A program made the position numbers and the translations under genes. A DNA stretch of 64,000 nt from Pseudomonas mucoides. GTDB lineage: Bacteria; Pseudomonadota; Gammaproteobacteria; Pseudomonadales; Pseudomonadaceae. Every line of letters starts with the position of its first letter. Position 1 is the stretch's first letter. The stretch spans positions 124,001-188,000 of the forward strand of contig NZ_JACOPW010000008.1 in assembly GCF_015461845.1 (NCBI RefSeq), in the 5' to 3' direction. Under the pieces are notes generated by a model. It was not told the DNA's origin, made no database searches, and saw nothing but the letters and a program-made list of their open reading frames with translations. Positions 44,547 to 52,989 of the stretch are shown piece by piece.

Positions 44547-44843
44547 TGCCTGCGATTTGATAACCGCCTGAAACCTGCAGCGCTCCCCCCTGAAAAACAA
44601 ATCCCTCCTTATTGCTCTAGCCCAATGATGGCTCCGTGCTATTATTTTTCCGTTACATGGAAGACGACCTACATTGGTGCCGATGCCCCCCCCGCATCCG
44701 AATCAGTCGATACAGGATCGAGACAGCGCATGGAGTGCGTGCTTTTTACCCCCTCCCCGCAAAACACTGACCTCCCCTGTTGGACCTGTGTAGCCAGTCT
44801 TGCAAGCACGCTCTCCTCTCGAAATCCTGAACATGGAACAGTT
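44546..44843. other. Gap between tRNA-Phe and DUF4234 gene
   Basis: Apart from the tail of the terminator, no gene, repeat or clear promoter is seen in these 298 bp. The frame of the next gene stays open through most of it but lacks a ribosome-binding site or recognisable protein features before 44844. Confidence 0.5.
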
Positions 44844-45305
44844 ATGTCTGACATCAATGAACTCAAAGACAAGATCAACACTAAAACCTTGAATATGGTT
44901 TTGCTGTCGGCCGCAACCGTTGGGCTGTACCTGTTGCTGTGGCTGGTCAGAACCAATCAGAAAATCAGCGAAACCACCAAAATCAAACTGGTCGATAACA
45001 CCTACATCATCTGGCTGGCCGTCTGCCTTGGCTGGAGCGGTGCTTTGTCCAATTCGGGTGAAGTACTGTTCGATGCGCTGTCCGGCATTCTGATCATTGC
45101 AACCAACGCGCTGTACATCGTCTGGGCGTTCAAAGCCAAGAATGCACTGTCGGAATACGCCCTCAGCGAACACAAAATCGATCTGCGGATGAACGCGTTC
45201 TATACGTTCTTCCTGAATGTTTTCTACATCAACTACTGCATCAACGACCTGCCTGAAGAGCAACGCAAGCAACTGATCCTGCGTGGCTCGACGACACAAG
45301 CCTGA
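44844..45305 (+). CDS. DUF4234-like small membrane protein
   Basis: A 153-aa protein with a charged N-terminus (MSDINELKDKINTKTLN), then about three to four hydrophobic segments: VLLSAATVGLYLLLWL, YIIWLAVCLGWSGAL, ILIIATNALYIVWAF and a last amphipathic one (FYTFFLNVFYINYC). The layout (TLNMVLLSAATVGLYLLLWLVR) resembles DUF4234 proteins. ATG 44844 is the most likely start. The function is unknown. Confidence 0.7.
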   Translation: MSDINELKDKINTKTLNMVLLSAATVGLYLLLWLVRTNQKISETTKIKLVDNTYIIWLAVCLGWSGALSNSGEVLFDALSGILIIATNALYIVWAFKAKNALSEYALSEHKIDLRMNAFYTFFLNVFYINYCINDLPEEQRKQLILRGSTTQA

Positions 45306-45361
45306 TTCAGGGTAATGGGCGGGCAGCCCCCAGTGGCTGCCCGTCTAATCTGCAGCCTCCC

Positions 45362-45808
45362 TCATTCGCTACTGTTCCAGTGGAACACCAGATTCCTCGC
45401 GCCAGCACTGCCGATATCCGTCGTGTCACGTTTCGCTTCACCGTTGCGCGTTGCCACGACCGTGTACTTGCCGGCAGGTAATTGGACATAAACCAGAGGA
45501 CCCGCCTGACTCAGCGTCAGCACCGGCCCTTTAGCGTTCTGAACCAGCAACTGCACGTCCGGAATGTATTCGTCTTGCGGACCGACCGAGAAGGTCATGT
45601 GCAGGTTGTAGCCCGTCGTTTGCTGGATGGCTTTCGCCTCATCCTCGCCGATACCGCCGGAGAGGTAAGAAATCCCGTTTTGTTCCTGCCGTTGAACTTG
45701 CACGCCAGTAGCATCAACAGGGTCAAGGCTGGCGGCATTCAACATCGCCGGAAACGCCAGGACACCGACAGCAACAAAGGACAACATGAAGGCATGGACG
45801 TATTTCAT
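45362..45808 (-). CDS. Exported protein with carboxypeptidase-regulatory-like beta domain
   Basis: A 148-aa protein with signal peptide (cleavage near NAASL). The mature part has GISYLSGGIGEDEAKAIQ and a beta-sandwich-like stretch ending GPLVYVQLPAGKYTVVATRNGE, the typical pattern of a carboxypeptidase regulatory-like (transthyretin-like) fold. Related small periplasmic proteins are common in pseudomonads without known role. Confidence 0.75.
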   Translation of the reverse strand: MKYVHAFMLSFVAVGVLAFPAMLNAASLDPVDATGVQVQRQEQNGISYLSGGIGEDEAKAIQQTTGYNLHMTFSVGPQDEYIPDVQLLVQNAKGPVLTLSQAGPLVYVQLPAGKYTVVATRNGEAKRDTTDIGSAGARNLVFHWNSSE

Positions 45809-46072
45809 GATGACGACTCCCGGGCTCCTCAGAACCCTCTCATTCCCTTGAGTTTTGATTTCCTGGACGCGGTTCCGGTTTTAGATTGATTCGATCTTGG
45901 GTTCACTGCGAAACGGACTACACCCTGTATTCCACAAACACGTCCCGTCATCGGCTTGGTCCTGCAAAACGTATCCGGTATTTCCTTCCGGATTGGCAGC
46001 GGCGTACTGCATCGCTACCCCATGCACGCTTGGCATCCTCTTTCGCCTGCTTCTCCAGCCGCGGAAGACTTC

Positions 46073-46698
46073 ATGACCCTCGTCAAACCCGATAACACTC
46101 AAGATTCACCACTCACCTCATTGGTGGACAACCTTGGCGAACTGATCCGCCAGGCACGCCTTAAAGCGTTGCGAGCGGTCGATACGGCGCAATGGCAGAT
46201 CGGGCGGCATATCGTTGAGTTCGAGCAGGAGGGGCTCGTAGGGCGGGGTATGGGAAGCAGTTGTTGGCGTCGTTGGCCAAAGCCCTAACCGCCAAGTTTG
46301 GGAAAGGTTTTGACGCATCCAACCTCCGCTACATGCGCCAGTTCTATCAAGCCTTCCCGATTTGTGACGCACTGCGTCACGAATTGAGCTGGACCCATTA
46401 CCGAAGGCTTCTGCGCGTCGACAACGACCATGCCCGTCAGTGGTACATGAACGAATCAGCCCACCAGAACTGGTCAAGCCGCGCCCTTGAGCGTCAGATC
46501 AACACGCTGTATTACGAACGTCTGCTGGCGAGTCGTGATCGGTCCACTGTCAGGGAGCGCTTTTCGGTACTGGAGGGCCATGAGCAACTGTTCGCCAGCA
46601 AGTACAAACGAGTGCTGCCGAGTGAAGAGGAACTTCGAGTGGAGCTGGATCGGGAACGGGTCCTGCTTGAGGATCGGCTGGTCAAGAAACGCCGATAA
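46073..46698 (+). pseudogene. Decayed YhcG/DUF1016 family PDDEXK nuclease
   Basis: The first frame (46073-46288) encodes the start of a DUF1016 N-terminal domain (SLVDNLGELIRQARLKAL, QIGRHIVEFEQEG). It then shifts; a single missing base near 46229-46240 restores the frame to YGKQLLASLAKALTAKFG, continued in the frame 46261-46698 up to QINTLYYERLLASRDR. After STVRERF the protein jumps directly to the extreme C-terminus (SVLEGHEQLFASKY), so the whole PDDEXK catalytic domain, roughly 130-150 residues, is deleted. Intact relatives are about 340-370 aa. The gene has both a frameshift and an internal deletion and cannot encode an active nuclease. Confidence 0.85.
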
Positions 46699-46767
46699 AA
46701 ATGGGTGGATTGTCCGAAACCGTCATGAAGTCTATCGTTGGCAGCTACGCGCAAAGGTACGTCATCG

Positions 46768-47742
46768 ATGAATTTCAAGGACACGCCTGCACTGGCGCCT
46801 GCTCAGATCGAGCGGCCATTGCCTGCCACCCCACCCGGCGCCCCCTTCAAGGAGACCGCCGCAGACGGCTTCATCCTCGGTGGCTTCACCTGGCGGCACA
46901 CCGCGCAAGACCCGGCCCGCCCCGTCGTGATCATCAACGCCGCCACCTCGGTGCGCTGCCGCCATTACTCGCGTTTTGCCGATTACCTGTTCGCCAACGG
47001 GTTCGATGTCATTACCTACGATTACCGGGGCATCGGCGAATCTCGTCCCGCCTCGCTGAAAAACCTCGACGCCTCATGGACCGACTGGGGTGCGCTGGAC
47101 TTTGAGGCGATGCTCAAGCGCGCTGAGCGTGAATTCCCCGGCCAGCCCATCGATGTCATCGGCCACAGCTTTGGCGGCTGTGCAGCGGGCCTGGGAGCGT
47201 CTGGGCATGTCATTCGACGGATGGTGACGGTCGGCGCGCAATTCGCTTACTGGCGCGACTATGCGCCCGCCCATCGCTGGCGGATGTTCGGCAAATGGCA
47301 CGTGGTGATGCCGTTGATGACGATGTTTCACGGCTACTTCCCCGGCAAACGCCTCGGCTGGCTGGAAGACACGCCCGCCGGCGTGGTTCGTGACTGGAGC
47401 ACACCGACCGACCGCTTTGAAACACGCCCCAGCGGTCGGCGCCTGCATCTCGGAAGCGGTCGATTACCCTTCGAACGCGTCGGCGCAAATATCCTCGCGA
47501 TCAGCGTCAGCGACGATCCTTATGGTACGATTTCGGCCATCGAACGCCTGCTCGGCTACTTCACTCAAAGCACCCGCACCCATCTGCGAATCACCCCGCA
47601 AGACATCGGCGAAGAAGAAGTCGGACATTTCGCCTTTTTTCGCAGCGCATACCAAGCCACACTATGGCCCATTGCATTGTACTGGCTGCAAAACGCCGAA
47701 CTGGCCCCCGACACACCCGGGCGGCGAGTCCCGCGCAGCTGA
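46768..47742 (+). CDS. Alpha/beta hydrolase family protein
   Basis: A 324-aa cytosolic hydrolase. The fold signs are VVIINAATSVRCRHYSRFA near the oxyanion region, VITYDYRGIGES, the nucleophile elbow IGHSFGG (Ser in the middle) and C-terminal segments with SVSDDPYGTI (acid) and VGHFAFFR (His). ATG 46768 is preferred over the earlier in-frame start at 46738. The substrate cannot be inferred. It lies right after the decayed nuclease. Confidence 0.85.
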   Translation: MNFKDTPALAPAQIERPLPATPPGAPFKETAADGFILGGFTWRHTAQDPARPVVIINAATSVRCRHYSRFADYLFANGFDVITYDYRGIGESRPASLKNLDASWTDWGALDFEAMLKRAEREFPGQPIDVIGHSFGGCAAGLGASGHVIRRMVTVGAQFAYWRDYAPAHRWRMFGKWHVVMPLMTMFHGYFPGKRLGWLEDTPAGVVRDWSTPTDRFETRPSGRRLHLGSGRLPFERVGANILAISVSDDPYGTISAIERLLGYFTQSTRTHLRITPQDIGEEEVGHFAFFRSAYQATLWPIALYWLQNAELAPDTPGRRVPRS

Positions 47743-47772
47743 GCCCTCTCAAAAAATTACGGAACGACGTCC

Positions 47773-48189
47773 ATGGCCTCCGCCAACAAGCAAAACAAAC
47801 GCGCCTCCCGCGCCAAAGCCAAGGCCAAGCAAAACCGCACCCAGCGTGCCGCCGCGCCGGTCGAGCTGGACCCGAACGACGACCGCATCGACTTCGAATC
47901 GGTGGACCTGACCGAGCTGTTCAAGAAAATGATCGACGCCGAAAAGACCAGCCAGCAAGCAATGTGCCTGGCGTTCCTGGAAGACCCGCTGCTGGAATTG
48001 GTCTATGAACAGGAAGGCGAAGAAGGTGCGATGGACTTCATTCTCGCCGCGCTGATCGAGTACCGCCAATGGTCGACCGAAGTCGACGAGGCCGGTGCCC
48101 TGGCGTGGATCGAATCACCAGCCTTCCAGGCTGACTATGTCGCGGCGTCCGATAGCATCGCCGCGCAAACCCAACAGAAAGCAAACTGA
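47773..48189 (+). CDS. Small protein with basic N-terminal tail, paralogue 1
   Basis: A 138-aa protein. Residues 1-28 are rich in Lys, Arg, Ala and Gln (KQNKRASRAKAKAKQNR), followed by an acidic helical body with DLTELFKKMIDAEKTSQQAM and a C-terminal WIESPAFQADY segment. The same layout occurs in the next gene, starting 6 nt after its stop. No known family is recognised. The basic tail could bind nucleic acid, which is only an inference. Confidence 0.75.
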   Translation: MASANKQNKRASRAKAKAKQNRTQRAAAPVELDPNDDRIDFESVDLTELFKKMIDAEKTSQQAMCLAFLEDPLLELVYEQEGEEGAMDFILAALIEYRQWSTEVDEAGALAWIESPAFQADYVAASDSIAAQTQQKAN

Positions 48190-48195
48190 GCTCCC

Positions 48196-48648
48196 ATGGC
48201 ATCCCTGAACAAGCAACAAAAACGCGCCAAGCGCGCAAAGGCCAAAGCCAAGCAAATCAACATCCACGGCCGCAAACCTGCCGCGCTGGACGATGACCTG
48301 GACGAAATCGGCGAGCCGATCCCGGAATACACCCTGGCGATGTTCAGCAAGATGCACGACGCCGAAGCCACCAGCCGCAGCGACATGCTTCAGGTCCTGC
48401 TGTCGGACCTCGCCGGCATCATCAGCGACCATCCAGACTTGCTGGACATGGAAAACGCTGACAACGAAGCCATGGCCGCCACCCACCTGGCCGCCGACAT
48501 GCTGCTCGACTACCGCATGTGGGCTGATGGCATGGACCGTGAAACCGCTCAGGCCTGGCTGACCGAGCCGCAGTTCATCACCGACTTCGGTCATGCGCTG
48601 GACAGCTATCGTCAGGCGCTGGATGCGCAGGAAGAAAAGAGCGAATAA
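48196..48648 (+). CDS. Small protein with basic N-terminal tail, paralogue 2
   Basis: A 150-aa protein similar in plan to its upstream neighbour: a basic tail (KQQKRAKRAKAKAKQIN), an acidic helical body (TLAMFSKMHDAEATSRSDML), and a C-terminal WLTEPQFITDF that matches WIESPAFQADY of paralogue 1. They probably form one transcript ended by the terminator at 48660-48704. The function is unknown. Confidence 0.75.
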   Translation: MASLNKQQKRAKRAKAKAKQINIHGRKPAALDDDLDEIGEPIPEYTLAMFSKMHDAEATSRSDMLQVLLSDLAGIISDHPDLLDMENADNEAMAATHLAADMLLDYRMWADGMDRETAQAWLTEPQFITDFGHALDSYRQALDAQEEKSE

Positions 48649-48659
48649 ACGCTTGGCAG

Positions 48660-48704
48660 AAACAAAAAACGGCCGCTCGTCATCACTGACAGCGGCCGTT
48701 TTTT
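48660..48704 (+). terminator. Terminator, left copy of a 45-bp direct repeat
   Basis: Stem acggccgct/agcggccgt with an inner gtca/tgac pair, flanked by A and T runs. The 45 bp are identical to 49487-49531. It ends the transcript of the two basic-tail proteins. Confidence 0.92.
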
Positions 48705-48764
48705 ATGGAAACCATTCCAAAAGGACCCGCCCGCTACCCCTCATCAGCGGATCGGTATATCCCA

Positions 48765-48792
48765 TTGACATATCCCTTATTAAATCTATTCT
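48765..48792 (+). promoter_or_regulatory. Candidate vapBC promoter
   Basis: TTGACA (48765-48770), 16-nt spacer and TATTCT (48787-48792). Two copies of atatccc (around 48757 and 48770) overlap the -35 and could be operator halves for the antitoxin. Confidence 0.6.
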
Positions 48793-48831
48793 TTGAACTC
48801 ACAACACACCCAAAAAAGCCGGAGGCCAAAA

Positions 48832-49062
48832 ATGGAACAGACCACCCTTTTCATGAGTAATCGAAGCCAGGCTGTCCGTCTTCCGAAAGCTGTAGCCATG
48901 CCAAGCGATGTAAAACGAGTCAACGTAGTTGCCATCGGCAGGGCCCGCATCATCACTCCAGCGGACGAAACTTGGGATAGCTGGTTCGATGGAGATAGCG
49001 TAAGCGCAGACTTTATGACTGACCGCGACCAACCCTTCGAACAGGAGCGTGAGTCGTTCTGA
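48832..49062 (+). CDS. vapB: Antitoxin VapB/VagC
   Basis: A 76-aa antitoxin with an N-terminal AbrB/SpoVT-type DNA-binding hairpin (TTLFMSNRSQAVRLPKAV) and an acidic C-terminal tail that should bind the toxin (DRDQPFEQERESF). GGAGG lies 7 nt before ATG 48832; the earlier in-frame start at 48793 is not supported. Its TGA overlaps the vapC ATG by one base (TGATG). It is expected to repress its own promoter. Confidence 0.92.
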   Translation: MEQTTLFMSNRSQAVRLPKAVAMPSDVKRVNVVAIGRARIITPADETWDSWFDGDSVSADFMTDRDQPFEQERESF

Positions 49063-49469
49063 TGATCAAGTTCATGCTCGATACCAACATCTGCATCTTC
49101 ACCATCAAAAACAAACCGCAAATCGTAAGAGAAGCTTTCAACCTTCACGACGGGCAGTTGTGCATCAGTGCAGTCACGTTGATGGAGTTGATCTACGGTG
49201 CCGAAAAATCTGCGGCTCCCGAAAAGAATCTGGCGGTGGTCGAGAGCTTCGCTGCACGCCTTGAGGTCTTGCCTTTCGACAATGACGCGGCCGCGCACAC
49301 AGGAATGATTCGGTCAGAGCTGGCAAGGGCGGGCACACCCATTGTCCCGTACGACTCTATGATTTCGGGACATGCCCGTTCACGCGGGCTCATTGTTGTA
49401 ACAAACAACCTGCGCGAGTTCGAACGGGTCCCAGGACTGCGTGTAGAAGACTGGGTTCACCCCGCTTGA
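49062..49469 (+). CDS. vapC: Toxin VapC, PIN-domain ribonuclease
   Basis: A 135-aa PIN-domain protein. Acidic site residues visible are Asp7 (MLDTNI), Glu42 (TLMELIYG) and Asp98 (VPYDSMISGHA), with VTNNLREFERVPGL after. VapC toxins cut RNA, typically initiator tRNA, when the antitoxin is lost. Base use is slightly more AT-rich than neighbours. The pair sits between two identical terminators. Confidence 0.93.
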   Translation: MIKFMLDTNICIFTIKNKPQIVREAFNLHDGQLCISAVTLMELIYGAEKSAAPEKNLAVVESFAARLEVLPFDNDAAAHTGMIRSELARAGTPIVPYDSMISGHARSRGLIVVTNNLREFERVPGLRVEDWVHPA

Positions 49470-49486
49470 GCCGGACACAGTCACTC

Positions 49487-49531
49487 AAACAAAAAACGGC
49501 CGCTCGTCATCACTGACAGCGGCCGTTTTTT
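49487..49531. terminator. Terminator, right copy of a 45-bp direct repeat
   Basis: Identical to 48660-48704, with eight T after the stem. Because A runs precede it, it can end both vapC (plus) and the DUF2628 gene (minus). Confidence 0.92.
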
Positions 49532-49552
49532 TTCACGCCTTCAAATCAACAA

Positions 49553-49879
49553 TCAGGCAGCAACACCTTCCAGACGCGGGATATCAAAGCCAAGCTTGGC
49601 ACTGGCATAGCCCAGTTCGCCTTTGGCGATGGACTGAGCCTTGTAACCGTCATTGATCAGGTCCTTCACGTACAGCTTGTTGTAGATGAACATGAACACG
49701 AGGTTGCTGAGGCTGAAGGTGAAGCAGGCCACGACGAACATGATCGCTGCCCACTTGAAGTCACCACGGAACAAGGCCGGGAAAAAGCCAAAGAAAAATA
49801 CGGTCCACGAGAAGCCGATTGGCGCTTCTTTCATGGCACCGGTATTCGGGTTTTTAAACACAACCGATGTAAACGCCAT
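49553..49879 (-). CDS. DUF2628-like small membrane protein
   Basis: A 108-aa protein with MAFTSVVFKNPNTG at the start, then the aromatic membrane segment GFSWTVFFFGFFPALFRGD, a second segment (IMFVVACFTFSLSNLVFMFIYN), and a C-terminal soluble part (DGYKAQSIAKGELGYASAKLG). The pattern fits DUF2628-type proteins. ATG 49879 has AAGGAG upstream; the longer frame to 50089 is not supported. The function is unknown. Confidence 0.8.
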   Translation of the reverse strand: MAFTSVVFKNPNTGAMKEAPIGFSWTVFFFGFFPALFRGDFKWAAIMFVVACFTFSLSNLVFMFIYNKLYVKDLINDGYKAQSIAKGELGYASAKLGFDIPRLEGVAA

Positions 49880-50185
49880 GCCTGTCTCCTTGATGCCCCA
49901 ATGGGTTGGCTGAATGGCCGGGCTAGCTCCATGCAGCGCTGATTCCGATCTACCGCTTGAACGGCAGGCACACGCAAATGCATCTGTGAACACACCGCAG
50001 ATGAAGGAGCAGGCAAGAAAAGGTCGGGGGGCTTTTAGCCGGGAAGGCTGAGGGCGTCGAACAATCCGTGTCCTGAAACTCCATCGCATCCCGTAACAGC
50101 GGGATACACATTCGGTGCAAAGGCTACTATCTAGCCATCATCGTGTCTATCCGCTTGCTACCCAATAAAGCATCTGAATGAAAGG
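49880..50185. other. Gap upstream of the DUF2628 gene
   Basis: About 306 bp without a supported gene. It holds the leader of the DUF2628 gene; no repeat or strong promoter motif was recognised. Confidence 0.5.
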
Positions 50186-50187
50186 CA

Positions 50188-50226
50188 AAAAAACGACCGC
50201 GATCATCTCTGATGGCGGTCGTTTCG
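50188..50226 (-). terminator. Intrinsic terminator of the permease gene
   Basis: Stem aaacgaccgc/gcggtcgttt (50191-50200 with 50215-50224), with seven T on the minus strand. The loop differs, but the stem-loop plan resembles the 45-bp repeat terminators nearby. Confidence 0.85.
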
Positions 50227-50258
50227 GTGCTTCAACAACAATTGGCGTGAGTCAGATC

Positions 50259-51650
50259 TCAGCGCGCCAAGGCTGCGCTCAGCTTCTCATTGTGACGACG
50301 GCGTGCAACCAGCACGCCTGCCGCGACGACCAATAGCGCCAACAGGCCGGTCGCGAGAATCTCCACGCGATGCGCTTCCTGGAACAACATGATGGTCAGG
50401 GCCGCCACGATGAAAATGATCACCGCGTAGGTCAGGCCCGGGAACAGCCACATGCTGAAGGCGATTTTTTCACCGCGAGCCATGCGCTGTTTGCGCATGC
50501 GCAGTTGCGAAATGGCGATCACCAGGTACACCAGCAACGCGATGGCGCCGGAGCTGGCCAGCAGGAATTCGAACACCGCGGCCGGGGCCACGTAGTTGGC
50601 GAATACCGCAAGGAACGCAGCGCCGGTGGACAGCATGACGGCCCAGTACGGGGTGCCGCTCTTGTTGGTGCGCTGGGAAACGGCCGGTGCATCACCGCGC
50701 TTGCCCAGGGAGAACATCATCCGCGAAGCGGTGTACAGCGCCGAGTTAAGGCAGCTGGTCACAGCAACCAGCACCACGATGTCGACGATCAGCTTGGCAT
50801 TCGGGATGCCCATGCGCTCCAGCACAGTCTGGTACGAACCAATGCTGGCCAGGATCGGGTCGTTCCATGGCACCAGGGCCACCACGATGAAAATCGATAC
50901 GAGGTAGAACAAGCCGATCCGCCAGATCACCGAATTGGTGGCCTTGGAGATTTGCTGGCCCGGGTTCTTCGATTCCGCGGCCGCGATGGTCACGATCTCG
51001 GTGCCCATGAAGGAGAACATGGTGGTCAGGATCGCGCCCAGTACCGCGCCCATGCCGTTTGGCAGGAAGCCCTGGGTATCGAACAGGTGCGAAACGCCGC
51101 TGACCTGGCTGCTCGGCAAGAAGCCGAAGATCGCCATTACGCCGAGGGCGATGAAACCAATGATCGCCACGACCTTGATCAGGGCGAACCAGAATTCGAA
51201 CTCACCGTAGTTTTTTACGCTGAACAGGTTAGTCACCGTCAGCAGCAAGGTGATGATCAGCGTGAACGCCCAGATCGCCACGTTCGGGAACCAGGCGTGC
51301 AGGATGGTCGCGGCGGCGTTGGCTTCCAGCGGAATCACCAGGACCCAGAACCACCAGTACAACCAGCCGATGGTGAAACCGGCCCAGTGACCGATCGCGC
51401 GATCGGCATATGTCGAGAAGGAACCGGTGTCCGGCGAGGCAACAGCCATTTCGCCGAGCATGCGCATCACCAGCACGACCAGCATACCGGCGGCGGCGTA
51501 AGCCAACAGCACGGCCGGGCCAGCGGCGGCGATGGCGTGACCCGAGCCTACGAACAAGCCGGCGCCGATTACCCCGGCAATCGACAGCATGGTCACATGA
51601 CGCGGTTTGAGCCCCTGTTCGAGGCCATTGGAGCTTGGGGTACTGCTCAT
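50259..51650 (-). CDS. gabP: GABA permease GabP
   Basis: A 463-aa inner-membrane amino-acid permease of the APC family with 12 transmembrane segments. It shows KPRHVTMLSIAGVIGAGLFVGSG at TM1, the amphipathic signature GSFSTYADRAIGHWAGF, and SALYTASRMMFSLG in the cytoplasmic loop after TM8. The sequence matches the pseudomonad 4-aminobutyrate permease group, though other omega-amino acids are possible. ATG 51650 gives the usual N-terminus. A CGCAATAATTGCG palindrome lies about 95 bp upstream. Confidence 0.88.
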   Translation of the reverse strand: MSSTPSSNGLEQGLKPRHVTMLSIAGVIGAGLFVGSGHAIAAAGPAVLLAYAAAGMLVVLVMRMLGEMAVASPDTGSFSTYADRAIGHWAGFTIGWLYWWFWVLVIPLEANAAATILHAWFPNVAIWAFTLIITLLLTVTNLFSVKNYGEFEFWFALIKVVAIIGFIALGVMAIFGFLPSSQVSGVSHLFDTQGFLPNGMGAVLGAILTTMFSFMGTEIVTIAAAESKNPGQQISKATNSVIWRIGLFYLVSIFIVVALVPWNDPILASIGSYQTVLERMGIPNAKLIVDIVVLVAVTSCLNSALYTASRMMFSLGKRGDAPAVSQRTNKSGTPYWAVMLSTGAAFLAVFANYVAPAAVFEFLLASSGAIALLVYLVIAISQLRMRKQRMARGEKIAFSMWLFPGLTYAVIIFIVAALTIMLFQEAHRVEILATGLLALLVVAAGVLVARRRHNEKLSAALAR

Positions 51651-52202
51651 TGAAACTACCTTTGTAAGGAAAAGCGAATGCGTGCATCCCGCCTCGATTT
51701 CTCTCTCGTAAAAAGAAACCAACGGGGCGTTCTGGATTCTGTACGCAATAATTGCGCCAAAATGTTTCAACACCGTCTATCACGGTGATCTCGTCCAGAC
51801 CGGACAGTCATCGCAACCCATTGAAAATAATGGCACTTTGCCAAGGCGTTACCCTGCGACTCACTTTCAAGGACGAATCCGCGCACCGGAAACACCCCAG
51901 GAAAATGCTCGACGCACAATAAAAGTGCAGATCAGGAACGTTTGGCCGGTTAGCGCTTCCAACCCCCCGCCAAAGCTGGCAACATCGCGCCCTTTTTTAC
52001 GCGACACCCGCCGGGCATCTGGTTCAAACGGCTGTTCGGTTGATAGCAGCGCGACAGTCTGCTGTAGCGATGCGACAACCTGCCACGTCACGTCCGTTTA
52101 CCGCCCGTAGCGCTGTTGGCTGCCATTCGAACGCTATGCTAGCTTGGCCGCCTCGCCAGGAAGGCCGCCAACAGCAGGAGCGAAACACTATGAGGAACGC
52201 AC
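51651..52202. other. Divergent gabP / ABC-transporter control region
   Basis: 552 bp without a supported gene. The 13-bp palindrome CGCAATAATTGCG (51744-51756) may be an operator for gabP. The ABC-transporter gene has an AGGAA site just before its ATG; no clear -35/-10 pair with good spacing was found for it. Confidence 0.5.
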
Positions 52203-52976
52203 ATGGCTGAGGCCACGCCCGCGCTTGAAATCCGCAACTTGCACAAACGCTACGGACAGCTTGAGGTGCTCAAAGGCATCTCGCTGACCGCCCGCGACGG
52301 CGACGTGATCTCGATCCTGGGTTCTTCCGGTTCCGGCAAGTCCACGTTCCTGCGTTGCATCAACCTGCTGGAAAACCCGCACCAGGGCCAGATCCTGGTG
52401 GCCGGCGAAGAACTCAAACTCAAAGCCGCGAAGAATGGCGAACTGGTCGCTGCCGATGGCAAGCAGATCAACCGCCTGCGCAGCGAGATTGGTTTTGTGT
52501 TTCAAAACTTTAATCTCTGGCCGCACATGAGCGTGCTCGACAACATCATCGAAGCGCCGCGTCGCGTCCTCGGTCAAAGCAAAGCCGAAGCCATCGAAGT
52601 CGCCGAAGCCCTGCTGGCCAAGGTCGGTATCGCCGACAAGCGCCATGCCTACCCGGCGCAATTGTCCGGCGGCCAGCAACAACGCGCGGCCATCGCCCGC
52701 ACGTTGGCGATGCAACCCAAGGTGATCCTGTTTGACGAGCCGACTTCCGCCCTTGACCCGGAAATGGTCCAGGAAGTACTTAATGTCATCCGCGCCCTGG
52801 CCGAAGAAGGCCGTACCATGCTGCTCGTGACCCATGAAATGGGCTTTGCCCGTCAGGTCTCCAGCGAAGTGGTGTTCCTCCACCAGGGCCTGGTAGAAGA
52901 ACAAGGATCGCCACAGCAGGTGTTCGACAACCCGCTTTCGGCACGCTGCAAACAATTCATGTCCAGCAACCGCTAA
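52203..52976 (+). CDS. Polar amino-acid ABC transporter, ATP-binding protein (HisP-like)
   Basis: A 257-aa ATPase. Walker A is GSSGSGKST, the signature LSGGQQQRAAIAR, Walker B VILFDEPTSALDPE and the switch His in VTHEMG. Sequence and gene set resemble the His/Arg/Lys/Orn transporters (HisP, AotP). It is the first gene of a four-gene unit with the binding protein and two permeases. Confidence 0.95.
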   Translation: MAEATPALEIRNLHKRYGQLEVLKGISLTARDGDVISILGSSGSGKSTFLRCINLLENPHQGQILVAGEELKLKAAKNGELVAADGKQINRLRSEIGFVFQNFNLWPHMSVLDNIIEAPRRVLGQSKAEAIEVAEALLAKVGIADKRHAYPAQLSGGQQQRAAIARTLAMQPKVILFDEPTSALDPEMVQEVLNVIRALAEEGRTMLLVTHEMGFARQVSSEVVFLHQGLVEEQGSPQQVFDNPLSARCKQFMSSNR

Positions 52977-52989
52977 CGGAGCTACCCGC

